DNA of 64,000 nucleotides from GWE2-42-39 sp963668595 (GCA_963668595.1 OY764876.1:3534001-3598000), one strand, 5' to 3'; shown: positions 1 through 9,512, counted from the stretch's first letter. Numbers and translations are program-made. Notes: a model not told the origin generated them from the letters alone.

Positions 1-494
1 CTATCCCGATGGAAATCCTTGGAGACGACATAGCTGAAGCAACAGAAACATTTACGGGGACGATAACGATAGGCAATGCCAACAACCAGCAGATCACGAT
101 TGCTGCCGGTCAGGGTACCGCCACAGCAACGATTTCTGATGACGATGCCTATACAATCAGCATAGCAGCTATTGATGTAACGGAAACGGATGCAAATGCG
201 ACGCATAACTTTGTGGCCACGATGAGTGGAGAAGCCCAGAGTCCGGTAGTAATCCGTTTCAGCACTACTGCAGGTTCAGCCGGCACGAGCGACTTTACAG
301 CGCAGAGTGCAGCAGAATACACGATCCCGGCAGGCAGCCTGAGTGTTCCTATCCCGATGGAAATCCTTGGAGACGACATAGCTGAAGCAACAGAAACATT
401 TACGGGGACGATAACGATAGGCAATGCCAACAACCAGCAGATCACGATTGCTGCCGGTCAGGGTACCGCCACAGCAACGATTTCTGATGACGAT
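1..494 (+). repeat. Tandem 348-bp repeat inside the adhesin gene
   Basis: Bases 1-146 are identical to bases 349-494, an offset of 348 bp or 116 codons. The array therefore continues to the left of the window. Perfect DNA identity, against the diverged Calx-beta modules downstream, means recent duplication or ongoing homogenisation. Confidence 0.95.
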
Positions 495-3400
495 AAGGCA
501 ACATTGACTATTGCTGATGCGAATGTAGATGAAGGTCTTTCTGTGAGCTTTAATGTTACGCTGGACAAAGATGTAGCAGAACAATTCACGGTGAATTATT
601 CATTTACAGATCAAACTGCATCGAACGGATCAGATTATTTAGGTACAACGGGAACATTGACATTCGAAGGGCATGCCGGAGAAGTGAAAACAATTACTGT
701 TTCTACTCTGTCGGATTTACTAATTGAGCTGGATGAAAGCTTTGTGGTAAATATTGAAAGTAGCATTTCGTATGTTGATGATTCTGATACCGCAATTGGA
801 GTGATTAAGAATATGAGTGTGGCTCAGGTTTCTGTTTCTGATGTTGAAGCAAATGAAGGAGACGATTTAGTGTTTACTGTTTCTCTGAGTGGAGCTTCAT
901 ATCAAACAATTACTTTGAATTATAAAACAACGGATGGCACAGCTGTTGCGGGAGTAGATTACACCGCTCTTTCAACTCATACGCTGACTTTCTTCCCTGG
1001 AGAAACAAGCAAAACTGTTTTTGTAAAAACATCTGAAGATGTTATTTTCGAAGCAGATGAAACATTGTCAATCCAACTTTCAGCAGTAACAAACGGAGAA
1101 TTTGCAAAAGCAGAAGGAATTGGTAAAATTTTGAACGACGATGATCTTCCTTCGTTTACGGTTACTGATGATGAAAAAACGGAAGGCGAGAACCTGACGT
1201 TTACTGTTAAACTAAGCAACCCTTCTTATTTATCAATAAATGTTGATTTTGGAACTGTAGATGGTACGGCTATAAGTGCTGATTACTCGGCAGTGAGTCT
1301 TAATATTCTATTTAATCCGGGAGAGACTACCAAAACAGTTCAGGTACCAACAGCAGATGACAATTGGTATGAACCAACGGAAACATTGCTAATCCGACTT
1401 TCAAATTCAGAAAATGCAACTATTACTAAAACAGAAGCATCTGGTCGGATTCTTGACAATGATTCTCGACCTACAGTTACTATTGATAATGGAACGATTG
1501 TAGAAGGTAGTGAATTGCCATTTGTTATTCGGTTGAGTAATCCAACTTATCAAACTGTAACTGTTTGGTATATGAGTCAGGATGGAACTGCAACTATTCA
1601 GGATAACGATTATGTCGTAATAACCAGGGAAAGCGTTGTATTTAATCCGGGAGAACTTACAAAAACAGTGAAGGTTAAAACGACGGGAGATTTTTATTAC
1701 GAGCCTGATGAAACAATTAAAATTAGCATGACAAGTTTGGAGAATGCGAGTCTGAATAATACTTCAGCTATTGGAGTTATTCTTAATGATGATGTTCGTC
1801 CGTCTCTTTCTGTAAGTGGTGCTTCTGCCGAAGAAGGAAAAGAACTGGAATTTGAAGTGACAATGAATACGCGTTCGTATGAATTGGTAAGTGTAAACTT
1901 CCGGACTTCTGATGGATCAGCAACTTTAGCTGATAAAGATTATACACCAATTACTTCTCAGGTATTGGCATTCTCGCCGGGTGAAACGAAAAAGAAAATA
2001 ACAATTCAAACCACAGAGGATACTAACTACGAGCCGGATGAATTCATTCAGGTAATTTTAAGTGGGCCTACTAATGCGATAATAGCAAAAGAAGATTCTA
2101 TTGGAAAAATCCTAAATGATGACCATCGTCCAGTACTGAAAGAAATTCAGAAAGAAGGAGTTCAGGATAAAGCAATTGTATTTAGTAAAACGGACTTCCT
2201 GGAAGCATTTACCGATGCAGATGGCGATGATTGGAAAAAAGTAAGAATTATTACTATTCCTGAAAATGGAACACTTTATTACGGAGAAAAAGTACTTGGT
2301 TTTGGAGATGAAGTACCAAGTGAATACATCGAACAGTTCCGTTTTGTTCCAAAACAATACTGGTCTGGAAAAACTGAATTTAAGTGGAACGCATATGATG
2401 GATCAATTTATGCTTTGATTGACCAGAAAGTACTGATTACTGTTTTGCCAGAAAAAGATGCACCTGTTGTTTCTGCTGTATCTACTGTAACGGGTAATAA
2501 TTTGAACATGGTTCTTACTTTCAGTGCAGATGCAATTGTTAAAAATGAAGATATCAGTGTTCAGGGAATCATTGAATACGCTATCAGCAGGAACGAGAAT
2601 GTATTTACTGTTGATGCGAAAGCAAGTGATGGAGCATTGGTAGTTGTATCAGTTTCTCCTGGAATTGTTGATATGGCAGGAAATCATATTACTGGTCAGC
2701 TTACGTTTGAAAACCAAATTGGCGACAACACTGCTCCGACAGTATTAGTTCAGGATCCGAATCCGCTTACAATGAACTTCAAAGTGGGACTTGTTTTCAG
2801 CGAACCTGTTACCGGTGTTGATGCATCCAATATTCAGGTTGAGAACGGAACTCTGAATCAGATAAGTGGTTCTGGTGCGAATTACGAGTTGTCTGTTTCT
2901 GCATCTCAGTTAGGAGACGTTATTATTCGTTTAGGAACCGGAATTCGCGATCTTTCTACTGTGGCGAATAGTTTTGCTGGGTTAGTAATAACATATTCAT
3001 TAAACGACGCAGAAGCACCAAAATTAAGTAATTGGTCTCCTTCCGGTGTTGGATCTGTTGCTGATAACCATCCGAACTTTGTAATTACTTTTGATGAAGA
3101 GGTGAAAATTGGTACAGGAGGAAGCTTGAAAGTTTATCTGGCCGGAACGTCAACCGAAGCATTGAATATCCCAATTACTGCATCAATGATTCAGGGTAGA
3201 ACAGTTAATGTAACTTACCAAACCGCACTCGGATTAGATAAGAATGCAGACTACTACGTACTGTTGGATGCAGGCATTGTAACCGACTTAATGGGTAATG
3301 CATTCGAAGGTCTTTCAAATAGCAATACCTGGACATTCCGAACCGGAAATGACTTCCGAACTGGCACTGACCCAGATGTTATGACAGCGATTGACTTTAA

Positions 3401-3620
3401 AGTTTATCCGAATCCTTTTGTCGATCACCTTTATATCGAAAATGCAAGCTACCTTTCACGAATTGTTGTTAGCAATATGAATGGGCAAATTGTGAAAGAA
3501 GTTCTTAAACCTTCCGGAAAAATTCAAATGAATGAACTTGAGGCCGGAATCTACTTTGTAACACTGTTCGATTTGGATGAAGAATTAATTTCGACTGTAA
3601 AACTTATAAAGGCCAACTAA
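3..3620 (+). CDS. Calx-beta repeat protein with T9SS C-terminal sorting domain (5' truncated)
   Basis: The reading frame is open from the window edge, so the true start lies upstream. At least six Calx-beta modules are visible, each with a DEG-type start and an ending like GxIxNDD. The first two are near-identical 116-residue units. They are followed by a cadherin-like domain (about residues 705-810 of the visible part), three bacterial Ig-like/SbsA-type domains (about 815-1115), and a C-terminal domain of about 75 residues starting at KVYPNPF, the classic type A type IX secretion signal. Calx-beta repeats bind calcium and are typical of large adhesins, so a secreted or cell-surface adhesin is inferred. 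No catalytic domain is visible in this part. A terminator follows at 3646. Confidence 0.9.
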   Translation: MPMEILGDDIAEATETFTGTITIGNANNQQITIAAGQGTATATISDDDAYTISIAAIDVTETDANATHNFVATMSGEAQSPVVIRFSTTAGSAGTSDFTAQSAAEYTIPAGSLSVPIPMEILGDDIAEATETFTGTITIGNANNQQITIAAGQGTATATISDDDKATLTIADANVDEGLSVSFNVTLDKDVAEQFTVNYSFTDQTASNGSDYLGTTGTLTFEGHAGEVKTITVSTLSDLLIELDESFVVNIESSISYVDDSDTAIGVIKNMSVAQVSVSDVEANEGDDLVFTVSLSGASYQTITLNYKTTDGTAVAGVDYTALSTHTLTFFPGETSKTVFVKTSEDVIFEADETLSIQLSAVTNGEFAKAEGIGKILNDDDLPSFTVTDDEKTEGENLTFTVKLSNPSYLSINVDFGTVDGTAISADYSAVSLNILFNPGETTKTVQVPTADDNWYEPTETLLIRLSNSENATITKTEASGRILDNDSRPTVTIDNGTIVEGSELPFVIRLSNPTYQTVTVWYMSQDGTATIQDNDYVVITRESVVFNPGELTKTVKVKTTGDFYYEPDETIKISMTSLENASLNNTSAIGVILNDDVRPSLSVSGASAEEGKELEFEVTMNTRSYELVSVNFRTSDGSATLADKDYTPITSQVLAFSPGETKKKITIQTTEDTNYEPDEFIQVILSGPTNAIIAKEDSIGKILNDDHRPVLKEIQKEGVQDKAIVFSKTDFLEAFTDADGDDWKKVRIITIPENGTLYYGEKVLGFGDEVPSEYIEQFRFVPKQYWSGKTEFKWNAYDGSIYALIDQKVLITVLPEKDAPVVSAVSTVTGNNLNMVLTFSADAIVKNEDISVQGIIEYAISRNENVFTVDAKASDGALVVVSVSPGIVDMAGNHITGQLTFENQIGDNTAPTVLVQDPNPLTMNFKVGLVFSEPVTGVDASNIQVENGTLNQISGSGANYELSVSASQLGDVIIRLGTGIRDLSTVANSFAGLVITYSLNDAEAPKLSNWSPSGVGSVADNHPNFVITFDEEVKIGTGGSLKVYLAGTSTEALNIPITASMIQGRTVNVTYQTALGLDKNADYYVLLDAGIVTDLMGNAFEGLSNSNTWTFRTGNDFRTGTDPDVMTAIDFKVYPNPFVDHLYIENASYLSRIVVSNMNGQIVKEVLKPSGKIQMNELEAGIYFVTLFDLDEELISTVKLIKAN

Positions 3621-3645
3621 AAGGCATAAAATAAGAATATGAAAT

Positions 3646-3677
3646 AATACCCGTAGAAACTTTTCTGCGGGTATTTT
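3646..3677 (+). terminator. Intrinsic terminator after the Calx-beta gene
   Basis: A 13-bp stem (AATACCCGTAGAA pairing with TTCTGCGGGTATT, one wobble) with a short loop is followed by TTT. It lies 25 bp past the stop codon of the adhesin gene. Confidence 0.85.
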
Positions 3678-3725
3678 ACAGGGAAATATCCCTTTGTTGT
3701 GAGACTGGAATCCTAAAAACGAAAA

Positions 3726-4250
3726 ATGATGGAAAAAAAGCACCCATCTTCCGACAATCCACCTCCAATTCCGAAACCACCAACAATTCTTGATGGTTTT
3801 GTTCAGCCTAAATTTATTTTTGGGCGAGTTTTTACCTGTTTCTTTCTTCATGATTGTTTGGTCTTTGTAAAAACGGGAAGCTTTTCAACTGACATTGGCG
3901 GAAATATCCGTGCTGCATTAGGGGGAGCCACTAGTGATGCAATATTACTTGGTGCATTGGGTTCTGTTCTGGATCAACGGAATAGCGAAAAACGTATAAA
4001 CAAGGCGGCTGCGGTTGCCAGTTGGGATGCAGAGCAAATGGTTGCTGCGCATAAATGGAATTTCAGACTTGCTTATAATTCAATTTCCGTAGTGAAACTA
4101 AAAGGGCCTAATTTTGCAGGAGAGTTACGAATTTTTATTGAGGCAGGCAATGAATATAAATTCAGACTTGATAAACAATCGAAACAATCTGCAGCTTATT
4201 GCGAAAAGGTTTTTAATGAATTTTTGCCGGGAAAAATTATTCGGAGATAA
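3726..4250 (+). CDS. Hypothetical protein, PH-like C-terminus possible
   Basis: This 174-residue protein has no family that I recognise. It begins with a proline-rich stretch (PPPIPKPP, residues 12-19). A Gly/Ala-rich, weakly hydrophobic segment follows at about residues 58-82. The C-terminal part, roughly 100-170, has alternating hydrophobic strands and a final helix, the pattern of small bacterial PH-like domains. Two adjacent ATG codons (3726, 3729) can start it. It sits alone between the adhesin terminator and the phosphate transporter. Existence as a gene is likely from length and context; function is unknown. Confidence 0.6.
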   Translation: MMEKKHPSSDNPPPIPKPPTILDGFVQPKFIFGRVFTCFFLHDCLVFVKTGSFSTDIGGNIRAALGGATSDAILLGALGSVLDQRNSEKRINKAAAVASWDAEQMVAAHKWNFRLAYNSISVVKLKGPNFAGELRIFIEAGNEYKFRLDKQSKQSAAYCEKVFNEFLPGKIIRR

Positions 4251-4300
4251 TCAAAAACGGGACATGTGTAAAAAATGATTTCCGGTTAAAATCATTCTAT

Positions 4301-4308
4301 TATATTTG
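4301..4308 (+). promoter_or_regulatory. Promoter -7 element upstream of the Na/Pi transporter
   Basis: TATATTTG matches the Bacteroidota -7 consensus TAnnTTTG exactly. It lies 57 bp before the GTG start of the transporter. I see no clear -33 TTTG at the right distance. Confidence 0.55.
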
Positions 4309-4365
4309 TGCCATCAAAAAAAGTGAGTGGGTTTTTATTGACCTCTTCACACAGAAAAAAGTATA

Positions 4366-6063
4366 GTGGTTAAATTTGGCATTTCAGAAATACTCACACT
4401 GATTGGGTCGTTGGGTTTGTTCCTTTTCGGAATGAAGTTAATGAGTGAGGCCTTACAAAAGGTAGCTGGCGACCGAATGAGAAGCATTCTTGCTTCCATG
4501 ACATCGAATCGGGTAAAAGGTTTATTAACCGGGGCCCTCATCACCGCAGTAATTCAATCGTCTTCAGCAACGACCGTAATGGTTGTAAGCTTTGTGAATG
4601 CAGGCTTACTTTCATTAATTGAGTCGATTGGTGTAATTATGGGCGCCAACATTGGAACCACTGTAACTGCCTGGCTGATTTCGATTCTCGGTTTTAAAGT
4701 GAAAATGAGTGCCATTGCATTGCCTTTAATTGGGCTCAGTTTTCCACTGCTTTTTTCGAAAAACAATGCAAAAAAATCGTGGGGCGAATTCATCGTCGGA
4801 TTTGCCATTCTGTTTATGGGACTTGAATTTTTGAAAGATTCTGTTCCCAATATCAAAGAACATCCTGAAATTCTCGAATTTCTTTCGCACTATACCAATA
4901 TGGGCTATCTGTCCAATTTTATATTCCTGCTCATCGGAACCTTGCTTACCATTGTTATCCAATCGTCGAGTGCAACCATGACACTTACTTTGGTAATGTG
5001 TTACAATGGCTGGATTGATTTTGAGCTGGCTGCATCGATGGTATTGGGCGAAAATATTGGTACAACAATTACAGCTAACCTGGCGGCTTTGGTTGCTAAT
5101 ATATCGGCTAAAAGGGCGGCCTTGGCGCATTTTATATTCAATATTTTTGGTGTTTCGTGGATTTTCTTTCTCTTACCATTATTTACCAAAGGAATAGAGT
5201 ATGTGATGCTTCAAACGGGCAGCGAATCGCCTTTTTTAAGCACTACAGCGATGCCTCTGGGTCTTTCGGTATTTCATACATCATTCAATATAATTAACGC
5301 TTGTTTGCTTATCGGTTTTGCCCATTTAATTGAGAAAACTGTAATTCGTTTGATTCCACAGAAAGATGACGACGATGAAGTATTCCGTCTTACTCATATT
5401 TCTACCGGATTGTTGTCAACTTCTGAACTGTCAATTCTTCAAGCTAAAAATGAGTTGATTTATTTTGGCAATCGAACCAAAAAGATGTTTGGATTCGTGA
5501 AGAAAATGTCGTCGGAGAAGAAAAATGTCAAGTTTGACAACATGTTTAAGAAGGTTGAGAAATATGAAACTTTCAGCGATAAAATGGAGGAGGAAATTGC
5601 TTCTTACCTGACGAAAGTGTCTCAGGGCGAATTGAGTAGCACTGGTTCTCAGAAAGTGAAATCGATGTTTAAGATTGTTGATGAGATAGAAAGTATCTCT
5701 GATAGTTGTTTCAGTTTGGCTCGTACTTATCGTCGTAAATTTGAAAAGAAAGCTTCTTTTCAGGAACGGGAAATTAAGAATATCAATAAGATGTTTGACC
5801 TTTTGGATGAAGCTTTTGATGAAATGTTGCTAAATCTGGAAAAAGGAGGAAAAGTTACTTCGATTGATAAGGCTATCAAGATTGAAGAGAAAATTAACGA
5901 TTTCCGGAATCAATTACGCCAGGAACATATTGAAAATGTGAAGGGAGAGCTCTACTCTTATACCGAAGGAGTGATTTATAACGATTTGATTTCAGGTGCA
6001 GAGCACTTGGGAGATCATATTATTAATGTGTCGGAAGCTTTGCTTGAGATTCAGGAGAGCTAA
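4366..6063 (+). CDS. Na+/Pi cotransporter family protein with PhoU-like domain
   Basis: This 565-residue inner-membrane protein has two NptA-type repeats. Each carries the signature QSSSAT (about residues 64-69 and 199-204) within hydrophobic helices, typical of PF02690 sodium-dependent phosphate carriers. The C-terminal 220 residues are charged and helical and resemble a PhoU domain, a common fusion in this family. It uses a GTG start; no ATG exists nearby and the first helix begins within 10 residues. The last stop codon overlaps the stop of rnpA on the other strand. It probably imports phosphate or a phosphorylated substrate. Confidence 0.9.
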   Translation: MVKFGISEILTLIGSLGLFLFGMKLMSEALQKVAGDRMRSILASMTSNRVKGLLTGALITAVIQSSSATTVMVVSFVNAGLLSLIESIGVIMGANIGTTVTAWLISILGFKVKMSAIALPLIGLSFPLLFSKNNAKKSWGEFIVGFAILFMGLEFLKDSVPNIKEHPEILEFLSHYTNMGYLSNFIFLLIGTLLTIVIQSSSATMTLTLVMCYNGWIDFELAASMVLGENIGTTITANLAALVANISAKRAALAHFIFNIFGVSWIFFLLPLFTKGIEYVMLQTGSESPFLSTTAMPLGLSVFHTSFNIINACLLIGFAHLIEKTVIRLIPQKDDDDEVFRLTHISTGLLSTSELSILQAKNELIYFGNRTKKMFGFVKKMSSEKKNVKFDNMFKKVEKYETFSDKMEEEIASYLTKVSQGELSSTGSQKVKSMFKIVDEIESISDSCFSLARTYRRKFEKKASFQEREIKNINKMFDLLDEAFDEMLLNLEKGGKVTSIDKAIKIEEKINDFRNQLRQEHIENVKGELYSYTEGVIYNDLISGAEHLGDHIINVSEALLEIQES

Positions 6064-6452
6064 ACTTCTTCGGAAATTTTACGGCTGATTTTATTCAGTG
6101 CCGATTTCATTCCTTTGTCTATTTCGGCAAAATCACTGATTTGTTTGCCAATAAAGATGAACATGACTGCCAGTTGCTGTTCGTTCAGATTTAGTTGCTG
6201 GTAAAATTCGTTTTTACGCAGACGAAATGCCTCGCGCATGCGTCGTTTAAGCTGATTGCGATGGACGGCTCGCTTAAAATTTCGTTTCGATACAGAAAAA
6301 GATGATTGTACGGGAACTGCATTGGGTAATTGAGTCTTCAGAAAAACAACTTTTATCGGATACGACAAAAATGTTTCGCCTTCAGAAAACATTTTTTCGA
6401 TTACAATGAGGCTGCAAAGCCTTTCTTCTTTTTTAAATGTGAAACGTTCCAT
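6060..6452 (-). CDS. rnpA: Ribonuclease P protein component
   Basis: This 130-residue basic protein binds the RNase P RNA and assists 5' maturation of tRNAs. The family hallmark, the RNxxKRRxR-type helix, is visible as HRNQLKRRMREAFR, preceded by the FSVSKRNFKRA strand. Length is normal for the family. In many Bacteroidota the gene follows hemD, as here, rather than rpmH. The start is the ATG at 6452, only 18 bp after a terminator-like hairpin. Its stop overlaps that of the convergent phosphate transporter. Confidence 0.95.
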   Translation of the reverse strand: MERFTFKKEERLCSLIVIEKMFSEGETFLSYPIKVVFLKTQLPNAVPVQSSFSVSKRNFKRAVHRNQLKRRMREAFRLRKNEFYQQLNLNEQQLAVMFIFIGKQISDFAEIDKGMKSALNKISRKISEEV

Positions 6453-6470
6453 ACGGGGCTAAAATACAAC

Positions 6471-6499
6471 AAAAAAAGGGGAAAACACTGTTTCCCCTT
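6471..6499 (-). terminator. Hairpin with T-run between hemD and rnpA
   Basis: On the minus strand AAGGGGAAACA pairs with a TTTTCCCCTT arm and runs into a tract of T, the form of an intrinsic terminator. It lies between the hemD stop and the rnpA start, so it ends hemD transcripts or attenuates read-through into rnpA. Confidence 0.8.
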
Positions 6500-6521
6500 G
6501 CTATCTGTTTTTGGTGTTTTT

Positions 6522-7271
6522 CTACAATCCTTTGTTGTGTTTTTTGATAAACTGTTCCAAAGCCATAGTCATTGAAGGAGCTACTGATGTTGGAGCTTCA
6601 ATGTCAAGTCGTAAACCAGCTTCTTTCACTGCTTGGGCAGTAGTTGGTCCGAACGATGCAATTTTGATGTCTTTTTGTTCGAATTCGGGGAAATTCTGAA
6701 GTAGTGATTTAATTCCCGATGGGCTGAAGAATACGAGAACGTCGTAATTAACTTCTTTCAGGTCGGAAAGGTCGCTACTTACAGTCCGATACAAAATAGC
6801 TTTGGTGTACTTGTAATTGTACTTGTCCAATAATTCGGGTATTTCCAGTTTGTGAATGTGCGAAAGTGGCACCAGAAATTTTTCGTCTTTGTGCTTTTTC
6901 ATCACTTCCATCAAATCTTCGAAAGTACCGTCAGCATAGAAGATTTTTCGCTTCCGATAAACAATATATTTCTGCAGGTAGAATGCTGTTGCTTCAGAAA
7001 TACAGAAATATTTCATTGTATCAGGAACCGTAATTCGCATTTCCTGGCAAATTCTGAAGTAATGATCAATGGCTGTACGACTAGTGAAAATTACACCAGA
7101 ATGATCCAGAATCTGAATGCGTGTTTGTCTGAATTCCTTGGCTGAAACGCCTTCTACCTGAATAAAAGGGCGGAAATCAACCTGTACGTTAGTTTTGGTC
7201 GCCAAATCAAAATAAGGAGACTTCGGCGAATCCGGCTTTGGTTGCGACACCAGAATTCTCTTGATTTTCAA
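6522..7271 (-). CDS. hemD: Uroporphyrinogen-III synthase
   Basis: This 249-residue protein has the family's opening KRILVSQP, an internal VIFTSRTAIDHYF motif and the C-terminal VFFSPSGIKSLL and IASFGPTTAQAV motifs of HemD. HemD closes and inverts hydroxymethylbilane to uroporphyrinogen III in tetrapyrrole synthesis. No ATG exists in a suitable position: TTG at 7271 is the best start, with an in-frame stop two codons upstream, and a GTG seven codons in is an alternative. It lies downstream of the DUF4271 gene, the usual Bacteroidota pairing. Sequence similarity in this family is low, but the gene order supports the call. Confidence 0.85.
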   Translation of the reverse strand: MKIKRILVSQPKPDSPKSPYFDLATKTNVQVDFRPFIQVEGVSAKEFRQTRIQILDHSGVIFTSRTAIDHYFRICQEMRITVPDTMKYFCISEATAFYLQKYIVYRKRKIFYADGTFEDLMEVMKKHKDEKFLVPLSHIHKLEIPELLDKYNYKYTKAILYRTVSSDLSDLKEVNYDVLVFFSPSGIKSLLQNFPEFEQKDIKIASFGPTTAQAVKEAGLRLDIEAPTSVAPSMTMALEQFIKKHNKGL

Positions 7272-7302
7272 GACTCAATGTTTTTAGTTACGTTTCTACT
7301 TG

Positions 7303-8247
7303 TTATCCGGATACTATTTTATAGATCAGGAGTAACGGTAAAAATTCAAGGGTACAAAGGTATAAAATCAAATAGGAAATTGAAAATTGTTTCTTCAATA
7401 ATATTTTCGCGCCTCTTAATAGGGTTAAAATATAAACCGATAAAATGAGGAATCCGCAAACCGCAAGTAATGGAATTTCTTGTTTCATGGGCATGAAAGC
7501 CAGTATCAGTGTGAGGGGGAACAGAACAATTCCAAGAACCCGGCTATAGATATTTACGTTGAAAAGAAATTCTGAAGTTTCAGGTTGACTTTCAGTGATT
7601 TGTCCGATAAACCAGTAGGCAAATCGTTTGATCGAGTAAAGTAGGATTACTCCAGCCAAACAAATCAGGTAAACGACTATCTTATATTTGAATAGTGTAA
7701 TGCCGAAGGATTGAAGTACCAGGTACGCAAATAGGGAAAATACCAGCAAAAAAAGCAAATCGAGGCGAAATGCCGCATGAAGCAGGTTGAAAGTGCGTTC
7801 GCGAAATAACCTGACTGCAGTCGAGTAATTGACAGTTGCATTAAAAAGTTGTTTCAGATAAGTGCTGAATACAATTCGAACTGAAGCCAGAATTGCCAGC
7901 GATAAAATGAGTATGCCGAGTACCCAGTCGTTGTTGTTTTGAATCAGTTTCTTTTCAGGAAGAACAATTCCTTCACGTACAGGTATTTCGGGAATGGCTA
8001 CCGAGACTCGCGGCTCTGTTAAAATAAACGTTTCGATAACTTTTGGTTTTTGCGTAATATTTTTCAATTGAGTGGGTTGTGCCTGTTTGCGTTTGGCCGA
8101 ATCTTTTTTCACGCGTGCCTGAAACGCCCGAATATCGCCAGTTCCGATCACATTCCGACCCACACTTATCTTCTTTTGTTGTGGTAACGACGACTTCAAC
8201 TCAAGACTTTGCTGGATCGTATCGGTTTTTGCTTGAATTGATTGCAT
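7303..8247 (-). CDS. DUF4271 membrane protein
   Basis: This 314-residue protein has a hydrophilic, basic N-terminal part of about 100 residues followed by some six to seven membrane helices. The size, topology and location directly upstream of hemD and rnpA fit the Bacteroidota-specific DUF4271 family. No enzymatic motif is visible and the function is unknown. I chose ATG at 8247; the longer frame begins with TTG four codons earlier. It is probably co-transcribed with hemD, 31 bp downstream. Confidence 0.8.
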   Translation of the reverse strand: MQSIQAKTDTIQQSLELKSSLPQQKKISVGRNVIGTGDIRAFQARVKKDSAKRKQAQPTQLKNITQKPKVIETFILTEPRVSVAIPEIPVREGIVLPEKKLIQNNNDWVLGILILSLAILASVRIVFSTYLKQLFNATVNYSTAVRLFRERTFNLLHAAFRLDLLFLLVFSLFAYLVLQSFGITLFKYKIVVYLICLAGVILLYSIKRFAYWFIGQITESQPETSEFLFNVNIYSRVLGIVLFPLTLILAFMPMKQEIPLLAVCGFLILSVYILTLLRGAKILLKKQFSISYLILYLCTLEFLPLLLIYKIVSG

Positions 8248-8334
8248 TACAACAGACAATTTTTAAGTTTGTGATAAGCAAAAATAGTTAAATATTGTGC
8301 GCAAGCCGAGGATACGTTTAATTTTTTAAGTGTT

Positions 8335-9288
8335 ATGATTTCTTCTGATTCGCTTATATATCTGGCTCCCTTGCAGGGATTCACCGATTTTGTTTTCCGG
8401 CAGAACCATGCATTGGTATTTGGGGGGATTGACAAATATTTTGTCCCCTATGTTTCGTTTACCGGTCAGGACGAGATCCGAAATTCGCAGAAAAGAGATG
8501 TGCTTCCCGCCAATAACGTAGGTTTGCCGGTGGTTGTACAAGTACTTTTTACTGATGTTAATGAGTTTCTGCAACTTTGTAAGTGGTTGAGAGAGTTGGG
8601 TTATTCAGAGGTTAATTTAAATCTGGGTTGTCCGTATCCGATGGTCACAAACCGGGGTAGAGGGGCTGCAATGTTACAAAAACCAGAAGTGCTTCGCGAA
8701 GTATTGAAAATTGCATTTGCCGAATTTGAACTGAGATTTTCAATAAAAATGCGACTGGGAATGAATGAGAACACGGAAATATTTTCGGTATTGGAGATAA
8801 TGAATGAGTTTCCTCTTACAGAAGTAATTATTCACCCACGGGTTGCACGCCAAATGTATAAAGGAGAAGTAAATACTGATTTGTTTGTACAGGCGAGAAG
8901 GCATTGCGTTCATTCGGTCGTTTACAATGGTGATATTCTTTCAGAAACAAACATTGAACGGGTGCAACAGTTTGTTCCCGAGCAAAATAAGTGGATGATT
9001 GGCCGGGGAATATTAATGAATCCGATGTTGCCGGGTGAGTTGAAGGGATTGTCGGTGGACTCGAAGAAGGAACGTCTGGAATTATTTCATCAAAAAATGT
9101 TTGACAGTTATGCTGCCATTCTTCATGGGGATAGTCATTTATTACAAAAAATGCTTGGATTCTGGGAATATTTCTCCTTTTCTTTTCCCGATTCACACAA
9201 AACGTACAAGCGAATTAAAAAAGCAAGTTCTCTGGCAAAATACGAGCAGGCGGTGAAAGATAATTTTGACCAATATCAGTTTTATTGA
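8335..9288 (+). CDS. tRNA-dihydrouridine synthase family protein
   Basis: This 317-residue FMN enzyme reduces uridine to dihydrouridine in tRNA D-loops. The visible Dus signatures are the N-terminal LAPLQGFTDFVFR, NLNLGCPYPMVTNRGRGAAM with the catalytic cysteine, SIKMRLG, and HPRVARQMYKG for substrate and FMN contacts. GRGILMNPMLP near the C-terminus is the phosphate-binding loop. Which of DusA, DusB or DusC it corresponds to cannot be read from sequence alone. The gene stands alone, convergent with the short gene and polA. Confidence 0.93.
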   Translation: MISSDSLIYLAPLQGFTDFVFRQNHALVFGGIDKYFVPYVSFTGQDEIRNSQKRDVLPANNVGLPVVVQVLFTDVNEFLQLCKWLRELGYSEVNLNLGCPYPMVTNRGRGAAMLQKPEVLREVLKIAFAEFELRFSIKMRLGMNENTEIFSVLEIMNEFPLTEVIIHPRVARQMYKGEVNTDLFVQARRHCVHSVVYNGDILSETNIERVQQFVPEQNKWMIGRGILMNPMLPGELKGLSVDSKKERLELFHQKMFDSYAAILHGDSHLLQKMLGFWEYFSFSFPDSHKTYKRIKKASSLAKYEQAVKDNFDQYQFY

Positions 9289-9309
9289 ATGTATATGTTT
9301 TTTTGTAAA

Positions 9310-9474
9310 TCAATCTTGTAATGCGTTGGTGCAGTTTTCTTGCTCGTAAATTTCCATCAAAACCATAAGTTGTTCAAACTCGTCTGCCTCCGGTGATCCT
9401 TCGGGACTTCCGGCAATTTCGAGAAAACGTTTGAGTGCTTCGCGGTATTCTTCTTCAGTAACTAAGTTTTCCAT
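9310..9474 (-). CDS. 54-residue protein resembling the N-terminal region of HigA antitoxins
   Basis: A short acidic ORF starts at the ATG at 9474 and ends with TGA at 9310. Its sequence has the pattern TEEEYREALKRF, then a turn with SPEGSPEADEFEQL, then a second helix ending in EIYEQE. This matches the two-helix N-terminal segment of HigA-like antitoxins (EEYEEAL, GTPEGDELE, LLxxYE), but the helix-turn-helix DNA-binding domain that should follow is absent. No toxin gene is next to it. It could be a remnant or a genuine stand-alone mini-protein. It may be upstream of polA's stop only by chance. Confidence 0.6.
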   Translation of the reverse strand: MENLVTEEEYREALKRFLEIAGSPEGSPEADEFEQLMVLMEIYEQENCTNALQD

Positions 9475-9512
9475 TTTTTACAAATTCTTCGCCTAAAACT
9501 ATTGGTCTGAAA

